64,000 bases of DNA, from positions 992,001 through 1,056,000 of the forward strand of contig NZ_LR215023.1 in assembly GCF_900660615.1 (NCBI RefSeq). Reading direction: 5' to 3'. The translations under genes were made by a program, and so were the position numbers. Below are positions 10,969 through 23,835 of this stretch, in pieces (within the stretch, counting starts at the first letter, position 1; every line of letters begins with the position of its first letter). Source of the stretch: Malacoplasma iowae (GTDB taxonomy: Bacteria; Bacillota_I; Bacilli_A; Mycoplasmatales; Mycoplasmoidaceae). The notes below the pieces were generated by a model that did no database searches, was not told the origin of the DNA, and was given only the letters and a program-made list of their open reading frames with translations.

Positions 10969-12594
10969 TTATAATTTGATATATATTTTTTTATATCTTA
11001 AAACTCAATGGATTGCAGTAAATGCACCCATTAAAGCAATTATTATTGGAATTGCAGCACCAGCACTTACTTTATTAAGTGAAGCTTCTCCAATTCCACC
11101 TTCTAAAGCAAATCCAACAAGTTTTAAAGTTATATATGTAAATATTGAGTTAGCACCTCAATCTGCAAATAAATCATATTTAGGTTTGAAGTTATTAAAT
11201 AGATTGAAAATTCCTCATATCATTGCTGACAAGCTTGCAGTAAATAGAGCATACATAGGAGTTGCACCTCTTTTTGCTGCATAGAAATTTAATCCGACTA
11301 CAAAGAACAATGATAAGAACATTAAAACAGAACATATTACTCAATAAGATTTGTGTTCTCTTAATTCATAATAAACTGATCCAAATAATAAAATCATTGC
11401 TCACATTATTCCACCAATTACACCACCTTCAAGAATTTTATTAGCAAAAGCAAATAATCCATTTTGATATAAAACAGACATTATAGCTATTATGAATAGT
11501 ATTGTAATTAATCTTGCTCATTTTGAAAGAGCTATAAAAGGCAAAGCAAATAGACCTGATAACCCAATATTTTGCAATGTATCTCAAACTCATCCACCAT
11601 AAAGAGTTGTAGTAGGAGCAGTAAAAGATTCCCCAGTTTTTACAAGAATAAAGTATAAACTAAATAATCCCATGATGGCAGCATACCATTTTGTACCATT
11701 TGCCATAATTGTTTTAATTTTATATTTATCAGTTTTTATAAAAACAGAAGCAAAAGATAAAATAACTAAACCTAAAACAATTCAAAATGAAACTGCATAA
11801 ATTTTTATTTGAATAGAAAATTTTTCAAAACTATTTTTTGCTGGTTCTGTTCAAACATCAATTCATCCATCTTCTAGACCGTTTATCACACTACCTAAAC
11901 CAATTAAAGCTAAAAATCTTGTTGCTAATTGAAGGTATGCTCTTAAAGTTCCATATTTTCTTTCTCTACTTCTAAAACTTGGAATAATTGTTAAACCAAT
12001 AGCAAATATAAACATTGGTGCAAATAAGTCTGCAAATGAAACACCAGGTATTTTTATACTATTATTAACTCCTGGAATAGAAACTCCAGGAAGTATTATT
12101 AATGACCCATTATTTCCATTTTCTCTTGGTGCATGTTTAAATAAAGATCCTAAGAATGTTCCAAATTCACCTACAAATAAATTGTGTCCAAATAAAGGAA
12201 CAATAATTGACAAGGCCAACATGAACATACAAAAACCTTTAAAACGATCAACAGAAAGAATTCTTTCTTTTATTGTTTTTTTATCATGTTCATCTTTAAA
12301 CTCTAAATTATTAGGCAATGAAACATTGTTACCATTTTCACTATTAACTTCTGATGAAGTAGGTTCTTTTACTTCATCATTTGTTTTTTCTTCTTTTAAA
12401 TTTTCATCTTTATTAGAATTTGATTTTTTAGATTTTGAAGATTTTGTTGTTTGATTACTTTTGTTATCTTCTTTTGTATCTTTCACATTAACATCTTCTT
12501 TAGCTTCAACTTGATCATTGTTATTTTCTTTGTTTTCAACATCTTTAGTTGAAGGCCTTTTGAAAAAGTTTTTAATATTTTCAAATAACAGCAT
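10969..12594 (-). CDS. DUF5009/HGSNAT-like membrane acyltransferase, paralogue with charged N-terminus
   Basis: This 541-residue protein has a cytoplasmic, Lys/Glu/Asn/Ser-rich tail (about residues 1-110) followed by 10-11 membrane segments. SVDRFKGFCMFMLAL matches the SLDxFRG entry motif of the heparan-alpha-glucosaminide N-acetyltransferase/YeiB group. PGVSFADLFAPMFIFAIG matches the next conserved block (GxxxxDLvxPxFlFivG). The family transfers acyl groups across the membrane to glycans. It is the second gene of an operon, 15 bp after its paralogue, with a good AAGGAGA Shine-Dalgarno. The acceptor is unknown. A glycolipid or capsule sugar is a guess. Confidence 0.75.
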
Positions 12595-12609
12595 TTTCAG
12601 TCTCCTTAT

Positions 12610-13893
12610 TTATATTGATAATTTTCTATTTGTTTTATATAAACCAAATGCAATAGCAGTTAATCCAACAACGGCAACTATTCCTTGAATTGATGCTAGT
12701 CATGCTGGTGCATCAGTTAATGCCGCTTTAGGGGCAACCGCCCCATAAACCCCTAGAACAAAGAACTCAATTAAGAACATAATAATTGGGTTCTTGCCCC
12801 ATCAAACAAAAGGGGTAAAATTCAATTTGTAAAATTTTGAAAAACAATCAAAACAAGCAAACACAATTCCAGATAATCCAATTGTTGTAAGAATGAATGT
12901 AGGACTACATGATCCAAGATTTATATTTCCAAGTCATTGGATAAGTAGTATCCCAAGTGAAGCAACTATTGCACTAACTGCAAAACTAGCATTTTTGTTT
13001 TTGTAATATATTTCGCCAATAAACATGGACAATAGCAACATTGCTCCTCATCCAAAACCACCGATTACTCCACCATGAACTGGAATATCAAGATAAGTTT
13101 TGTTATTTCCTGTTTGATGATAAATACTAAATAAAATGAATATGATAATAAATCCAGATAGTTTTACTCATTTATTAAAAATAACAAATGGAATTGCTAC
13201 AAGAATGGCAAAACCTATGGTTTGCAATGTTACTCAGTAAACATAAATTTGTGATTTACCTGTCAATATAAGATGATAATCAATTGAAGTAATAATAATA
13301 TTGATAATCCCCATACAAGAAAGAGATATATAAAATATTTGTGCAACAATTGATCTATAGAGGTTTGGCATTTTTGGAATCAAACCTATTAATCGGCATA
13401 TAAGTGATAAAAGAGCTATTACTGAAAATGCTGTTAATGTATAAGCAACTGCATCTAATTGATTTTTTCCACCAAAAAAATCTAAATATTTGTTACAGAG
13501 ATCTAAAAAAGTTCCAATACCTAAAATCGTTAATGCTCTTTCAATAGCATGAATAAATGCTTTAAGTGTACCTTGCCTATTTTTTCTATTAATAAAAGAC
13601 AAACTAAATGTTAGTCCAATTGCAAAAATAAATGCTGGTGCAATGAAATCAGCAAGAGTCATTCCTGGAAGAATAACTATTCCTTTCTCTAAACTATGAT
13701 TAGCAATCCTGGATAATATACCTAAACTTGGAAAGTTTTTTAGGAATTGAAAGATCAACATACAGAAGACACACATTCCTCTAAAAGCATCTATACTTTT
13801 TAAACGAGTGACGCCATTAAAATAATCATCTGATAAGAAAATCATTTTGGACTTATCTTTTATATTTCCTTGGGATAATAGATTGAACTTCAT
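12610..13893 (-). CDS. DUF5009/HGSNAT-like membrane acyltransferase, short paralogue
   Basis: This 427-residue polytopic membrane protein carries RLKSIDAFRGMCVFCML (SLDxFRG entry motif) and PGMTLADFIAPAFIFAIG (DUF5009 block 2). It aligns with the downstream paralogue along its length but lacks the long charged N-terminal tail. A strong AGGGGTAGG precedes the ATG. As the first gene of a two-gene operon it sets up a tandem, possibly heteromeric, acyltransferase pair. Gly-His dipeptides such as VHGGVIGGFGWG occur in late loops, but the catalytic His cannot be assigned with confidence. Confidence 0.75.
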
Positions 13894-14344
13894 TTCCTAC
13901 CCCTTCAATAGATAGTTTATATAAGCTTGTTATTAAAACTTTTAAATGTTACTTATTTAATTTAGTTTGAATTGGATATTATGACTTCTTATTTAATCGC
14001 GCAATTTACCTGCGAATGCAATAGTAAATTTTTAAAATTTTATAAAATATTACCAATTCATTTGTTTGACAGCTTTTTTTATTTATTTATTAAAGTTGAC
14101 CTCTTCTGAATGTAAAACTAATTTTTTATTTTTACAGATGATCCAATTGATTCAAAAAAAATAAAATCAATTTAAATCATGTGAAAAATAAATTCGTTAA
14201 TTAGTATATCAAAAAAAAAAAAAACACCTTTTTTGAAAAAAATCGTTCATCTACTATAAAAATTAATTGAGTATTATATTAATATATAAAATATAGTTTA
14301 TGTTAATATAATAGCAATAATTAATATATAAATAAGGGCAAAAT
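13894..14344. other. divergent intergenic region
   Basis: These 451 bp lie between the minus-strand acyltransferase operon and the plus-strand HU gene. They contain a poly-A run of about 15 at 14210-14224. TATAAT at 14307-14312 is about 33 bp ahead of HU and is a plausible -10 element. No coding frame or convincing RNA fold was seen. Confidence 0.55.
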
Positions 14345-14677
14345 ATGGCTATCAAATCAATAGAAAAACTTGTAATTAATAATACTAAACCATTAACAAA
14401 AAAAGAAATTTATAAATTAATAAGCAATAACATAAACATTTCAGAAACTGTTATTAGAGATATATTTGAAGATTTTTCAAATTTACTTTTTGCAGAACTT
14501 GATAGATGTGGAGAATTCAAAATGTTTGATTGAGGAAAAATAAAAGTAACTCACTCAAAAGCTAGACTTGGTAAAAATCCACTTACAGGTGAAAGCGCTG
14601 TTTTTAAATCTAAAACTAAGTTGAAATTTACTTTTTCAAAACAATGTAAAGATTTTGCTGAAACACTTTATGTTTAG
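14345..14677 (+). CDS. HU-family DNA-binding protein, paralogue 1
   Basis: This 110-residue protein has the HU/IHF fold. ARLGKNPLTGE is the conserved arm segment (GRNPxTGE), and KSKTKLKFTFSKQCKDFA is the C-terminal helix region. An in-frame TGA at 14531 is Trp, in a position that is Leu in the tandem copy. It has about 20 extra N-terminal residues compared with Bacillus HU (KPLTKKEIYKLI corresponds to the usual N-terminus). AAGGG precedes the ATG. It would compact and bend DNA. The downstream copy is closely related, which points to a local duplication. Confidence 0.9.
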
Positions 14678-14793
14678 TAAATTTTGGTAACCTAAAGATT
14701 TAAAAAAATAATTATTAAAAAATATATTTTAAGATAAAATAATAATGTTTACTAATAACGCATTTATTGGTAAAAGCTAAAATGGAGGATCGA

Positions 14794-15126
14794 ATGGCAG
14801 TAAAATCAATGGAAAAATTGGTAATTGATAGTGGTAAACCTCTTACAAAAAGAGAAATCTACAAATTAATTAGCAACAACATTAATATTTCAGAAACTGT
14901 TATTAAAGACATCTTTGATGATTTCACAAAGCTTATGTTCGCTGAATTAGATAGATGTGGAGAATTTAAATTATTAGATTTAGGAAAAATCAAAGTTACT
15001 CACTCTGATGCTAGACTTGGTAAAAACCCTTTAACTGGAGAAAACACAGTTTTTAAATCTAAAACTAAGTTAAAATTCTCTTTCTCTAAACAATGTAAAG
15101 AATTCGCAGAAACATTATATGTTTAA
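14794..15126 (+). CDS. HU-family DNA-binding protein, paralogue 2
   Basis: This 110-residue protein is about 85% identical by eye to the gene just upstream, with the same ARLGKNPLTGE arm motif. The start is placed at ATG 14794 because GGAGG lies 5 bp before it; TTG/ATG codons further upstream in the same frame lack such a site. A separate -10-like TAAAAT lies near 14734, so it may be independently transcribed. A strong terminator follows. Confidence 0.92.
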   Translation: MAVKSMEKLVIDSGKPLTKREIYKLISNNINISETVIKDIFDDFTKLMFAELDRCGEFKLLDLGKIKVTHSDARLGKNPLTGENTVFKSKTKLKFSFSKQCKEFAETLYV

Positions 15127-15140
15127 TACAAATGCAAACC

Positions 15141-15172
15141 AAACACCTAATTAAATTAGGTGTTTTTTTTAT
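15141..15172 (+). terminator. intrinsic terminator after HU paralogue 2
   Basis: Stem AAACACCTAAT/ATTAGGTGTTT (15141-15165) is followed by a run of T residues. Confidence 0.9.
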
Positions 15173-15390
15173 TTATTTTTTATGTAAGAAAATACTATAA
15201 AAAAAATAAGAAAAAGATCATAATGACAAATTATTTTGTTATTTTTTTTAATAAAACTGTTTAAATTTTAATAAAAAAAATATCACAAAATTGATAATAA
15301 TTTATTTTTATTAATACGTTTGAAAACCGGTTGATTACGAAACAGATTATAGTAAATTTAAGATATAAGATTTCACATATATTTTATGTA

Positions 15391-15402
15391 AGGGAGGTTA
15401 AT

Positions 15403-15405
<3 letters not shown>
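15391..15405 (+). promoter_or_regulatory. Shine-Dalgarno fixing a TTG start
   Basis: AGGGAGG (15391-15397) lies 5 bp before TTG 15403, in frame with the long surface-protein gene. This decides the start over the earlier in-frame TTG at 15331, which has no such site and would spoil the signal peptide. Confidence 0.7.
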
Positions 15406-17424
<2,019 letters not shown>

Positions 17425-17450
17425 TAATCTATTATTTGCATTAAATATTT

Positions 17451-17484
17451 AAGCCATTCTCTAATATAAAAGGAATGGTTTTTA
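17451..17484 (+). terminator. intrinsic terminator of the GT80-like gene
   Basis: An imperfect stem, AAGCCATTCT (17451-17460) with AGGAATGGTT (17471-17480), is followed by TTTT. Confidence 0.65.
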
Positions 17485-17529
17485 AATATCATCTATAATT
17501 TCTTATAAGAACATTTCACTATTAAATAT

Positions 17530-18030
17530 TTATTTAACATTAATTTTTTTAATTGCTGATATTAGATCTAATATACCTGGAAAAATAAGTTCTACTTCAA
17601 TAGCATTCTTTTCAAAAAATTCTATTGGTATGCTTTGATATAAAGAAAATTTAGTATATGCATTTTCTAACAATTTGCTTGGTAACAAGTATGTTTTATT
17701 TAAATCAAAAAAATGTAATATGATAAATGAAATTCCACCAAAATTATTAATTCTTATTATGTGTTTTATTTGGTGATCTTTAATCATATTTAAAGAGAAA
17801 TTATTACCATTTGTTTGTTTTGTTTCAAAGTCTACATACTTTCCATCTATAATTCCAAAAAAATCTGTAAAAGATTTTTTATTTAAATGACCTTCTATTT
17901 TTGTTTCTTTTTTACTTATTATTTTTATTGGTAAATTTCTTTTCTCTATATGACATAAATTATTTGCTTCATAATAACTAATAGTTTTGTTAATTAGTTC
18001 TTCAATATACATTCCTCTATTTTTTAGCAT
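17530..18030 (-). CDS. recU: Holliday junction resolvase RecU
   Basis: This 166-residue protein has the RecU pattern: NRGMYIEELINKTI at the N-terminus, IEKRNLPIKI, then KKSFTDFFGIIDGKYVDFE and ETKQT, which carry the metal-binding Asp, Glu and Lys of the PD-(D/E)xK core. NFGGISFIILHF follows. The family cuts Holliday junctions, working here with RuvAB (43 kb). The start is placed at ATG 18030 because GGGAG lies 6 bp upstream; ATG 18042 in the same frame overlaps that site. Expression is probably independent of the upstream membrane gene, whose terminator lies between. Confidence 0.92.
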   Translation of the reverse strand: MLKNRGMYIEELINKTISYYEANNLCHIEKRNLPIKIISKKETKIEGHLNKKSFTDFFGIIDGKYVDFETKQTNGNNFSLNMIKDHQIKHIIRINNFGGISFIILHFFDLNKTYLLPSKLLENAYTKFSLYQSIPIEFFEKNAIEVELIFPGILDLISAIKKINVK

Positions 18031-18060
18031 ATTTGCTCCCATTCAAATTCATACATATTT

Positions 18061-18107
18061 TAAAATAAAAATACACGAAATAGAAAATCTATCTCATGTA
18101 TTTTTAT
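18061..18107 (-). terminator. long-stem intrinsic terminator
   Basis: A 17-bp stem with few mismatches (18067-18083 with 18089-18105) and a 5-base loop lies between the small membrane protein gene and recU. Both strands have flanking T/A runs, so it could work in either direction. Confidence 0.75.
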
Positions 18108-18124
18108 TTAACCAATACTTTTTA

Positions 18125-18589
18125 TTATGCAATAAATAAGTTTAAAGCAACTGTTGCTACTTCTTTACTTGAACTACCACCAATTATTTTATCAATTCCA
18201 GGGAATGAAGGAACACTAATGTTTCCTCATAATAAAATTGCACCAATTATTAAACATAAAGATCCAATTGTTGGAATAATAAATGTAAGCGTTTTTATTA
18301 ATGATCCAAAGAATGGAATTTTTTTAAGTGGAAAAAATATTGCTGTATACCCTAATAGAACTGCACCACCAGCTAAGAATAATTTTAATCCAAAGTAAGC
18401 TGTTGAAGATGCATTACCTCTACTAACAATATAATCTTGTATTCAAGTATTTAGTTTAGCTATTGGCCCTAATTGCGTTAATGTATCCCAACCTTTAGTG
18501 TTTAAACCAAAGAAAGAAATTGTATACATTATTCACAACACTGCTAAAACTAGAAATAACAACGAGAATAATATTTTAAATAATTTCAT
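18125..18589 (-). CDS. small four-helix membrane protein of unknown function
   Basis: This 154-residue protein has an N-terminal membrane helix (LFKILFSLLFLVLAVLW), a polar segment with Asn-Thr-Lys, then three more hydrophobic stretches. Trp is encoded by both TGA and TGG. GGGGAG precedes the ATG. It has no recognisable motif and lies as a single transcription unit between the tRNA-modification operon and recU, with its own terminator. Membrane location is clear. Function is not. Confidence 0.7.
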
Positions 18590-18692
18590 ATATCTCCCCT
18601 ATTCTTGCTTTTATTATATTATATAGGAGTGTAATTTCAAATAGATTAAACCAAAAATTAAAATTACTATATTTTAATAAAATAGTGGTTTT

Positions 18693-19880
18693 TTATTTTA
18701 TTACTCTAACAATTTTGTTAACTATATTTTTTAAAGGTTTATCTATAGTAATAGTAAATTCAGTTGATGGTTGATTAACTATGTTTATAGAAACATTATC
18801 ACTATTTTTTATGTCAATTATATTAAATTCAACATTGTTTAAATCTGGCATTAATATTTCAAACTTAGAATTTTTAGTAAAATAGTTTTTTGAATGGATT
18901 TTGAATGTTCTATCTGTAATTTCTTCAATGAATACAAAAGCAAAGTTTTGTAATAATTCTCTTTCTTCTTCAAAATATAGCATTTTTGATTCATTTGGAT
19001 TTTTATCAAAAAAAGCAGACGATGTTAATCTATTTTCAGCTTTTTGCAATTCTTTTTTTACTTTTGATATATCAATTTCTTTTTTATTAATATACGCATC
19101 TATAACATTTCTATAGCAAGCTGTGACAGTAGCCACATAGTGAATAGATTTCATTCTTCCTTCAACTTTGAAAGATGCAACATTAACAGACATTAATTGA
19201 TTCATATTTTCAAGTAAAGACATATCTTTTGCAGACATGGTAAAATATTTGTCAATATTTTCAAGATTAACTATTTTATATTTTCATCTACAAGATTGAG
19301 CACAACCACCAACATTAGCATCTCTTAATGAAAAATTATTAGACATCATACATCTACCAGAATAAGAAATACAAACAGCTCCATGAATAAAATATTCAAG
19401 TTCTATTTCTTCTTTAAGATTTTTATCAAGTAATGCTAACTCTTCAAAACTTGTTTCTCTACCTAACACAACTCTACTTGCACCATTTCTTTTTCAAAAT
19501 AAAGCTGCTTTAGAATTACAAACAGATTGTTGAGTTGATATGTGCACTTCAAAATCCTTATTTATTTCTTTTATTTTAGAAAAAATATAAGGATCAGCAA
19601 CAATTGCAGCATCAACATTACACTCATTGATTTTTTTAAAAAATGGTTCAAACCCTAGTAAGTGTCCATTATGACAAATAATATTTAAAACCACATACAC
19701 TTTTTTATTTTTACTATGTGCATAATCTGTAATTTTTTTAATTTCACTAAAATCAAAATTTGAACTTCTAGCTCTTAGTGAATAAGCTTTTGGTCCAATA
19801 TAAATTGCATCAGCACCATATTCTAAAGCATACATTCCTTTTTCAAAGTTACCAGCAGGCATTAATAACTCATATTTCAT
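18693..19880 (-). CDS. trhP2: U32-family tRNA hydroxylation protein P2
   Basis: This 395-residue protein opens with YELLMPAGNFEKGMYALEYGADAIYIG, typical of the U32 family. EYFIHGAVCISYSGRCMMS holds the family signature with two Cys, and GGCAQSCRW supplies two more, the expected four ligands of an iron-sulphur cluster. In Bacillus subtilis the homologue YrrO (TrhP2) acts with YrrN (TrhP1) to hydroxylate U34 in certain tRNAs, and TrmR then methylates it. The gene lies 2 bp after trhP1 and has GGAGGGAG inside the trhP1 3' end. TGA codons near 19282 and 19491 are Trp. It is complete and intact. Confidence 0.88.
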
Positions 19881-19882
19881 TA

Positions 19883-20811
19883 TTATTCTCCCTCCTGTTC
19901 ATTATCATTTTTTAGTGTATGTAATATATCACCCATTTTTCCAAAAAAACCTTCTGATACAATGTGGTCAACATAATCTTTTTGTTTATCAAATAATTTT
20001 ATTATCTCATTTTCATTGTTTAAATTACTTAAAGCTTGATTAAATAATTTAACTATTTCAATAACTTGGTTATCTTTCATAAATAGAGAATCAATAATTA
20101 AACCATCAATATTTGAATCATAAAGTTCTTTAAGTCTTTTGATACAACTTAAAAAATAACCTGTTAGCATGTGAGTTCCACTATTATCTTCATAAATAAT
20201 ATTGGGATATTTTCTTAAATCTTCTTTTATCTCCCAATATGATAAATTATCAAATTTATTTTCTTTAACATCAGCATGTTTTAAAAAATTTGACAGCATA
20301 GGTCATCTTGAATGCATTACAAACCCAAGACCAAACCCCTTAACATAAACTTCCATTGCTTTTTTGTTAAGACCTATTTTTTCATTTCATTTGTCATTAA
20401 TTCTGTAGCTAAAGAAACTCTTGTAATTTTATTTTTAAGATAAAAATCAAATTGACCATAGCTTGTTACAATAGTTTCTGGACTATAATGCAAATTTAAA
20501 TTTAAATTTTCTTCATAACATATTTGTGGTATTGCAAAATCATGAAACATAACATAATCAATATCAATATCATTTAATAACTTTAATGTTTCAGTTAAAC
20601 CATTCATTTGATTTTCAAAATATATGTCATTAAGACACACAGTAATTTTGCTATTACCTTTATTTTTACAAAGAGACTTTATTTCTTCTATTGTAAAAAC
20701 ATTATTAAAACGACAACAATAATCTTTAAGTCCAACTATAATGTTATCAACATTAAGTTCTAACATTTTTAAAGCTAAAGAATAGTTCCCACAAGTTACA
20801 GATAATTTCAT
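19883..20811 (-). CDS. trhP1: U32-family protein P1, interrupted by a -1 frameshift
   Basis: The two halves join to a protein of about 309 residues, the normal TrhP1 (YrrN) length. The N-terminal half starts MKLSVTCGNYSLALKML; the C-terminal half continues at IGLNKKAMEVYVKGFGLGF and ends at 19883. The frame breaks at 20377-20382, where ATG is followed by six A and then TAG. Seven A, or a -1 slip on the run, would restore the frame exactly. AAGGAAGG lies 8 bp before ATG 20811. The same ATG is also in frame with trmR. It could be a real pseudogene, an assembly error in a homopolymer, or slippage-rescued. Confidence 0.75.
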
Positions 20812-21366
20812 AGTTTTTTCCTTCCTTTTGCACACAGCCAAACCATCACCAACATTAACTATTTTTATATTTCAATCCTTTTTTTGATTTAAGTATTTAA
20901 TAAAATTATTATTTTTATTTATTATTTTTAAAGCCTGCTTATTATTTTTGCTTAAAAGTCTTTTAAGAAAAATATTGTCTATTATTATCATTCCATTATG
21001 GTTTATATAATTTTGATATTTTTCAAATAACAACTCTTGTTTTGATTTTGGACCATCAATAAAAATAATGTCATATTTTGAATCAGGTTTATATTCAAAT
21101 GCATCAGCCAATACATATTCAACTTTAGAACTTACTTTATTAGAGTTTTGAAAATATATTTCATTTTTTTCAATAGTTTTAATTTTTTTTAAATCTGTTT
21201 TTAATGCAAAAAAAGTTGAGCTAAAACCATTACCTGTTCCAATTTCTAACATAGTAGAAAATTTGTGAATCGATATTAATGACCAAATGTAATAACACGA
21301 TTCTATTTCCAAAGGATGATGATTGTTTTTTATACTTTCTAAATATAATTTTCTAATATATGACAT
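20374..21366 (-). CDS. trmR: tRNA U34 methyltransferase TrmR, fused in frame to the first half of TrhP1
   Basis: Residues 1 to about 185 form a class I SAM-dependent O-methyltransferase. MLEIGTGNGFSSTFFALK is motif I, VEYVLADAFEY follows, and YDIIFIDGPKSKQE is the DGPK motif of the YrrM/TrmR family, which makes 5-methoxyuridine from 5-hydroxyuridine in tRNA. The domain ends with VGDGLAVCKRKEKT, where the family normally stops. Here no stop codon exists (TGA 20872 is Trp), and the frame runs straight into MKLSVTCGNY of TrhP1 up to TAG 20374. A Shine-Dalgarno before that ATG means separate translation is also possible. Confidence 0.82.
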
Positions 21367-21440
21367 ATTTTTTCCAAAGCAATAAATATTATAGTTTATT
21401 AAAGTTAAATAAAAAAATAAATAGAATTTTTGTTTTCTAT

Positions 21441-21989
21441 TTATTTTTTATATTTAAAACAATATGGAAAATGATCATTATAAATTCCTATGGCTTGTAG
21501 ATAAGATAATATCGTCACACTTCCAAGATATTTGAAGCCATATGATTTTAATTCTTTATATATTTGATCTGATAACAAAGTTGTTTTTATATTTGGATCT
21601 AAATTCTTTTGTTGTTTAAACCCAACTTTACTTCATAAATAATTGTATAAAGAATCATAATCTTCAATAAGTTTTAAATAAGCTTTTGCATTTGTTGTAA
21701 TGCTTGATATTTTTTTAATATCTTTTATGACATCATTTGTTTTTGCAATCTTAGCAAGCTGTTCCACATCCATTTTAGAAATGGCAACTATGTTATTAAA
21801 ATCAAAATGTTTTTCATATCCTTTTTCTTTTGCTAACAGCACACTGAAACTAAGCCCTGTTGCTTGTGATTCTAATATTAACAATTTAAAAAGAACATTT
21901 TCATCTTTACAAACATTACCTCAAAAATTATCATGATGATCTTTATAATGTTTATTTTTATTTGCTCATTCACATCTAATTTTTTCCAT
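21441..21989 (-). CDS. tag: DNA-3-methyladenine glycosylase I
   Basis: This 182-residue protein matches the Tag family along its length. The N-terminus IRCEWANKNKHYKDHHDNFWG and the C-terminal YNDHFPYC supply the Cys/His residues of the zinc snap. LILESQATGLSFSVLL holds the conserved Glu of the substrate pocket. It removes 3-methyladenine from alkylated DNA. An in-frame TGA in the first 10 codons is Trp and sets the start at 21989, 2 bp after the stop of ktrB, so the two genes are co-transcribed. Confidence 0.9.
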
Positions 21990-21991
21990 AA

Positions 21992-23830
21992 TTAACCAAG
22001 TCTTATATCTTCTTCAAGATAATCAATATCTTTTCTTTTTGGAATTTTTCTTGCAAATATATCTAAAGTAGCACCAATACCAAGTTGTCCTATAAGCATC
22101 ATGATGATAAGCGGAAGCAATGCTCATCATGGAAGGACAACAAGGCTTGATACTCCTGTTGATAAACCTGTTGTACCAAATGCTGAAGACATATCAAATA
22201 AATAATCTACAAAAGTAAAATTATATGGTTCTTGAAGTTGAACAAAGTTTTTACCATCATTATTTATAAAACTTAGAAAAAAGAATGCTGTTGTCAAAAC
22301 AAACATTATCACAAATCCTAATAAGAAAATTAAAAAAGAATAAGTAACTGTTTTGTTTGGTATTGTTCTTTTGAACACACTAGTTTTATCTAAACCTCTT
22401 ATTCAACTCATCATTGATTTAAACATAACTGCAATAGTTGTAGTTCTAATACCACCACCATTACTTGAAGGACAAGCTCCTATAAACATGGTAATGATAT
22501 ATAAAATTTTTGTTGATTCTGTTAAATTATATAATCCAACTGTAGCAAAACCAGCACTTCTTGTTGAAGCAACATTAAAAATAATACTTCAATTAATATT
22601 TAGTTGAGTAAGTTCTCCAAAGGGTTTGACCATTTGACCATTTTCACCCATTATTGGTTGTGTAAATTTAATCATTGGTTGAAATAACTTTTCTCCCTTT
22701 TCAGCACCACTATTAATAAAATGAACATCATAATTATAAACGCCTAAATATTCAGTCATAAAGGCAAGCCCAACACTAACAACACCTATTATGAAATATG
22801 ATGTTAAACAAATTTTTGTAAATGAAGTATATTTGTTTTTAGGAAGATTTTTATATTCTGACCTATTAAAATATTTAGCAAGTATTTTGGTTTTAAAAAA
22901 CCATTCCATTCTCATACTAAAATCATAAATTATTGGGAATCCAATACCACCAATAACAAATAAAAACATAAGTAGAACTTGAACAATAATTCCTAAATCA
23001 TTTCTAAACAGAGACAAAGAACTAGAACCAAAAAGATCAAAACCTGCATTATTTAAAGCAGCACTTGATAAAAACACACCATGTCATAATGCTTTATCAA
23101 AATGTTGATAACCATCATTTACAACATTAGAATCAACAGTAATACCAAAATAATCTTTTGCATCTTGTTGTAAATAAAAAGGGACACTATAAATTATTGA
23201 AGCTAGTATTAAAGAAAAAATAAATTGAATTCCAGTTAGAATAAAAAACAATCTTACAATCATTTTTGATGATTGTGAAATTTTAGATCCACCTCTTTCA
23301 ATGTGGAGCATCGATTTACTAAAAATATTTTTTTGAGTCAATCTATAAATAGATTTTCCTAATAAATAAAATAAGGAAATATATCCAAAACCACCAACTT
23401 GGATTAATGAATATACAACAAACTGACCAAAGAAATTCATATGAGTTCCAACCTCAATACCTGCAGTTAACCCAGTATCTGTAAAGGCTGAAACAGCAAC
23501 AAACATAGCTTTTATAAAATTAACATGTAGTGTCTCACTTTTATTTAATAATTTATCGGCTTCACTCAAGTTTAAATTAAAGATATATTCATTGTTTTTA
23601 TATTCATAACTTGTGTAATTATATGAAATAGGTAAATATAAAAGTATAGTTCCAATTAATACAATGACAATAATTCCCAAAAATACTTTTTTTGGTCAAG
23701 TTCAGTTCATAAAAATGAAATTTTTAGTACTTTTCTTTATATTCTTACTAAACTTTTTTGCATTAAAAGAACTAATTTTAATTCTTCTTTTAAAACTCTT
23801 TTTAAACTTAGATAAGTTATTTTTTTTCAT
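21992..23830 (-). CDS. ktrB: Trk/Ktr-type potassium transporter membrane subunit
   Basis: This 612-residue protein has four P-loop-like repeats of the Ktr/Trk/HKT family: FTDTGLTAG, NNAGFDLFG, an expected third repeat near the GGGIRTT-like segment, and FGTTGLSTG. It is longer than typical KtrB (about 450) because of a basic N-terminal tail of about 50 residues and an extended external loop around 22620-22760. Several TGA codons are Trp. It conducts K+ (or Na+/K+) under control of the KtrA subunit, which is encoded divergently 87 bp away. It forms an operon with tag. Confidence 0.9.
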
Positions 23831-23835
23831 TGTCA

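Noticed and set aside
10976-11444. Plus-strand open frames opposite the DUF5009-like gene
   Set aside because: They are antisense to a well-supported membrane protein gene and have no ribosome site or family match.
15331-15402. Upstream TTG as start of the GT80-like surface protein
   Set aside because: It has no Shine-Dalgarno and would put 24 extra residues before the signal segment; TTG 15403 follows AGGGAGG at 5 bp.
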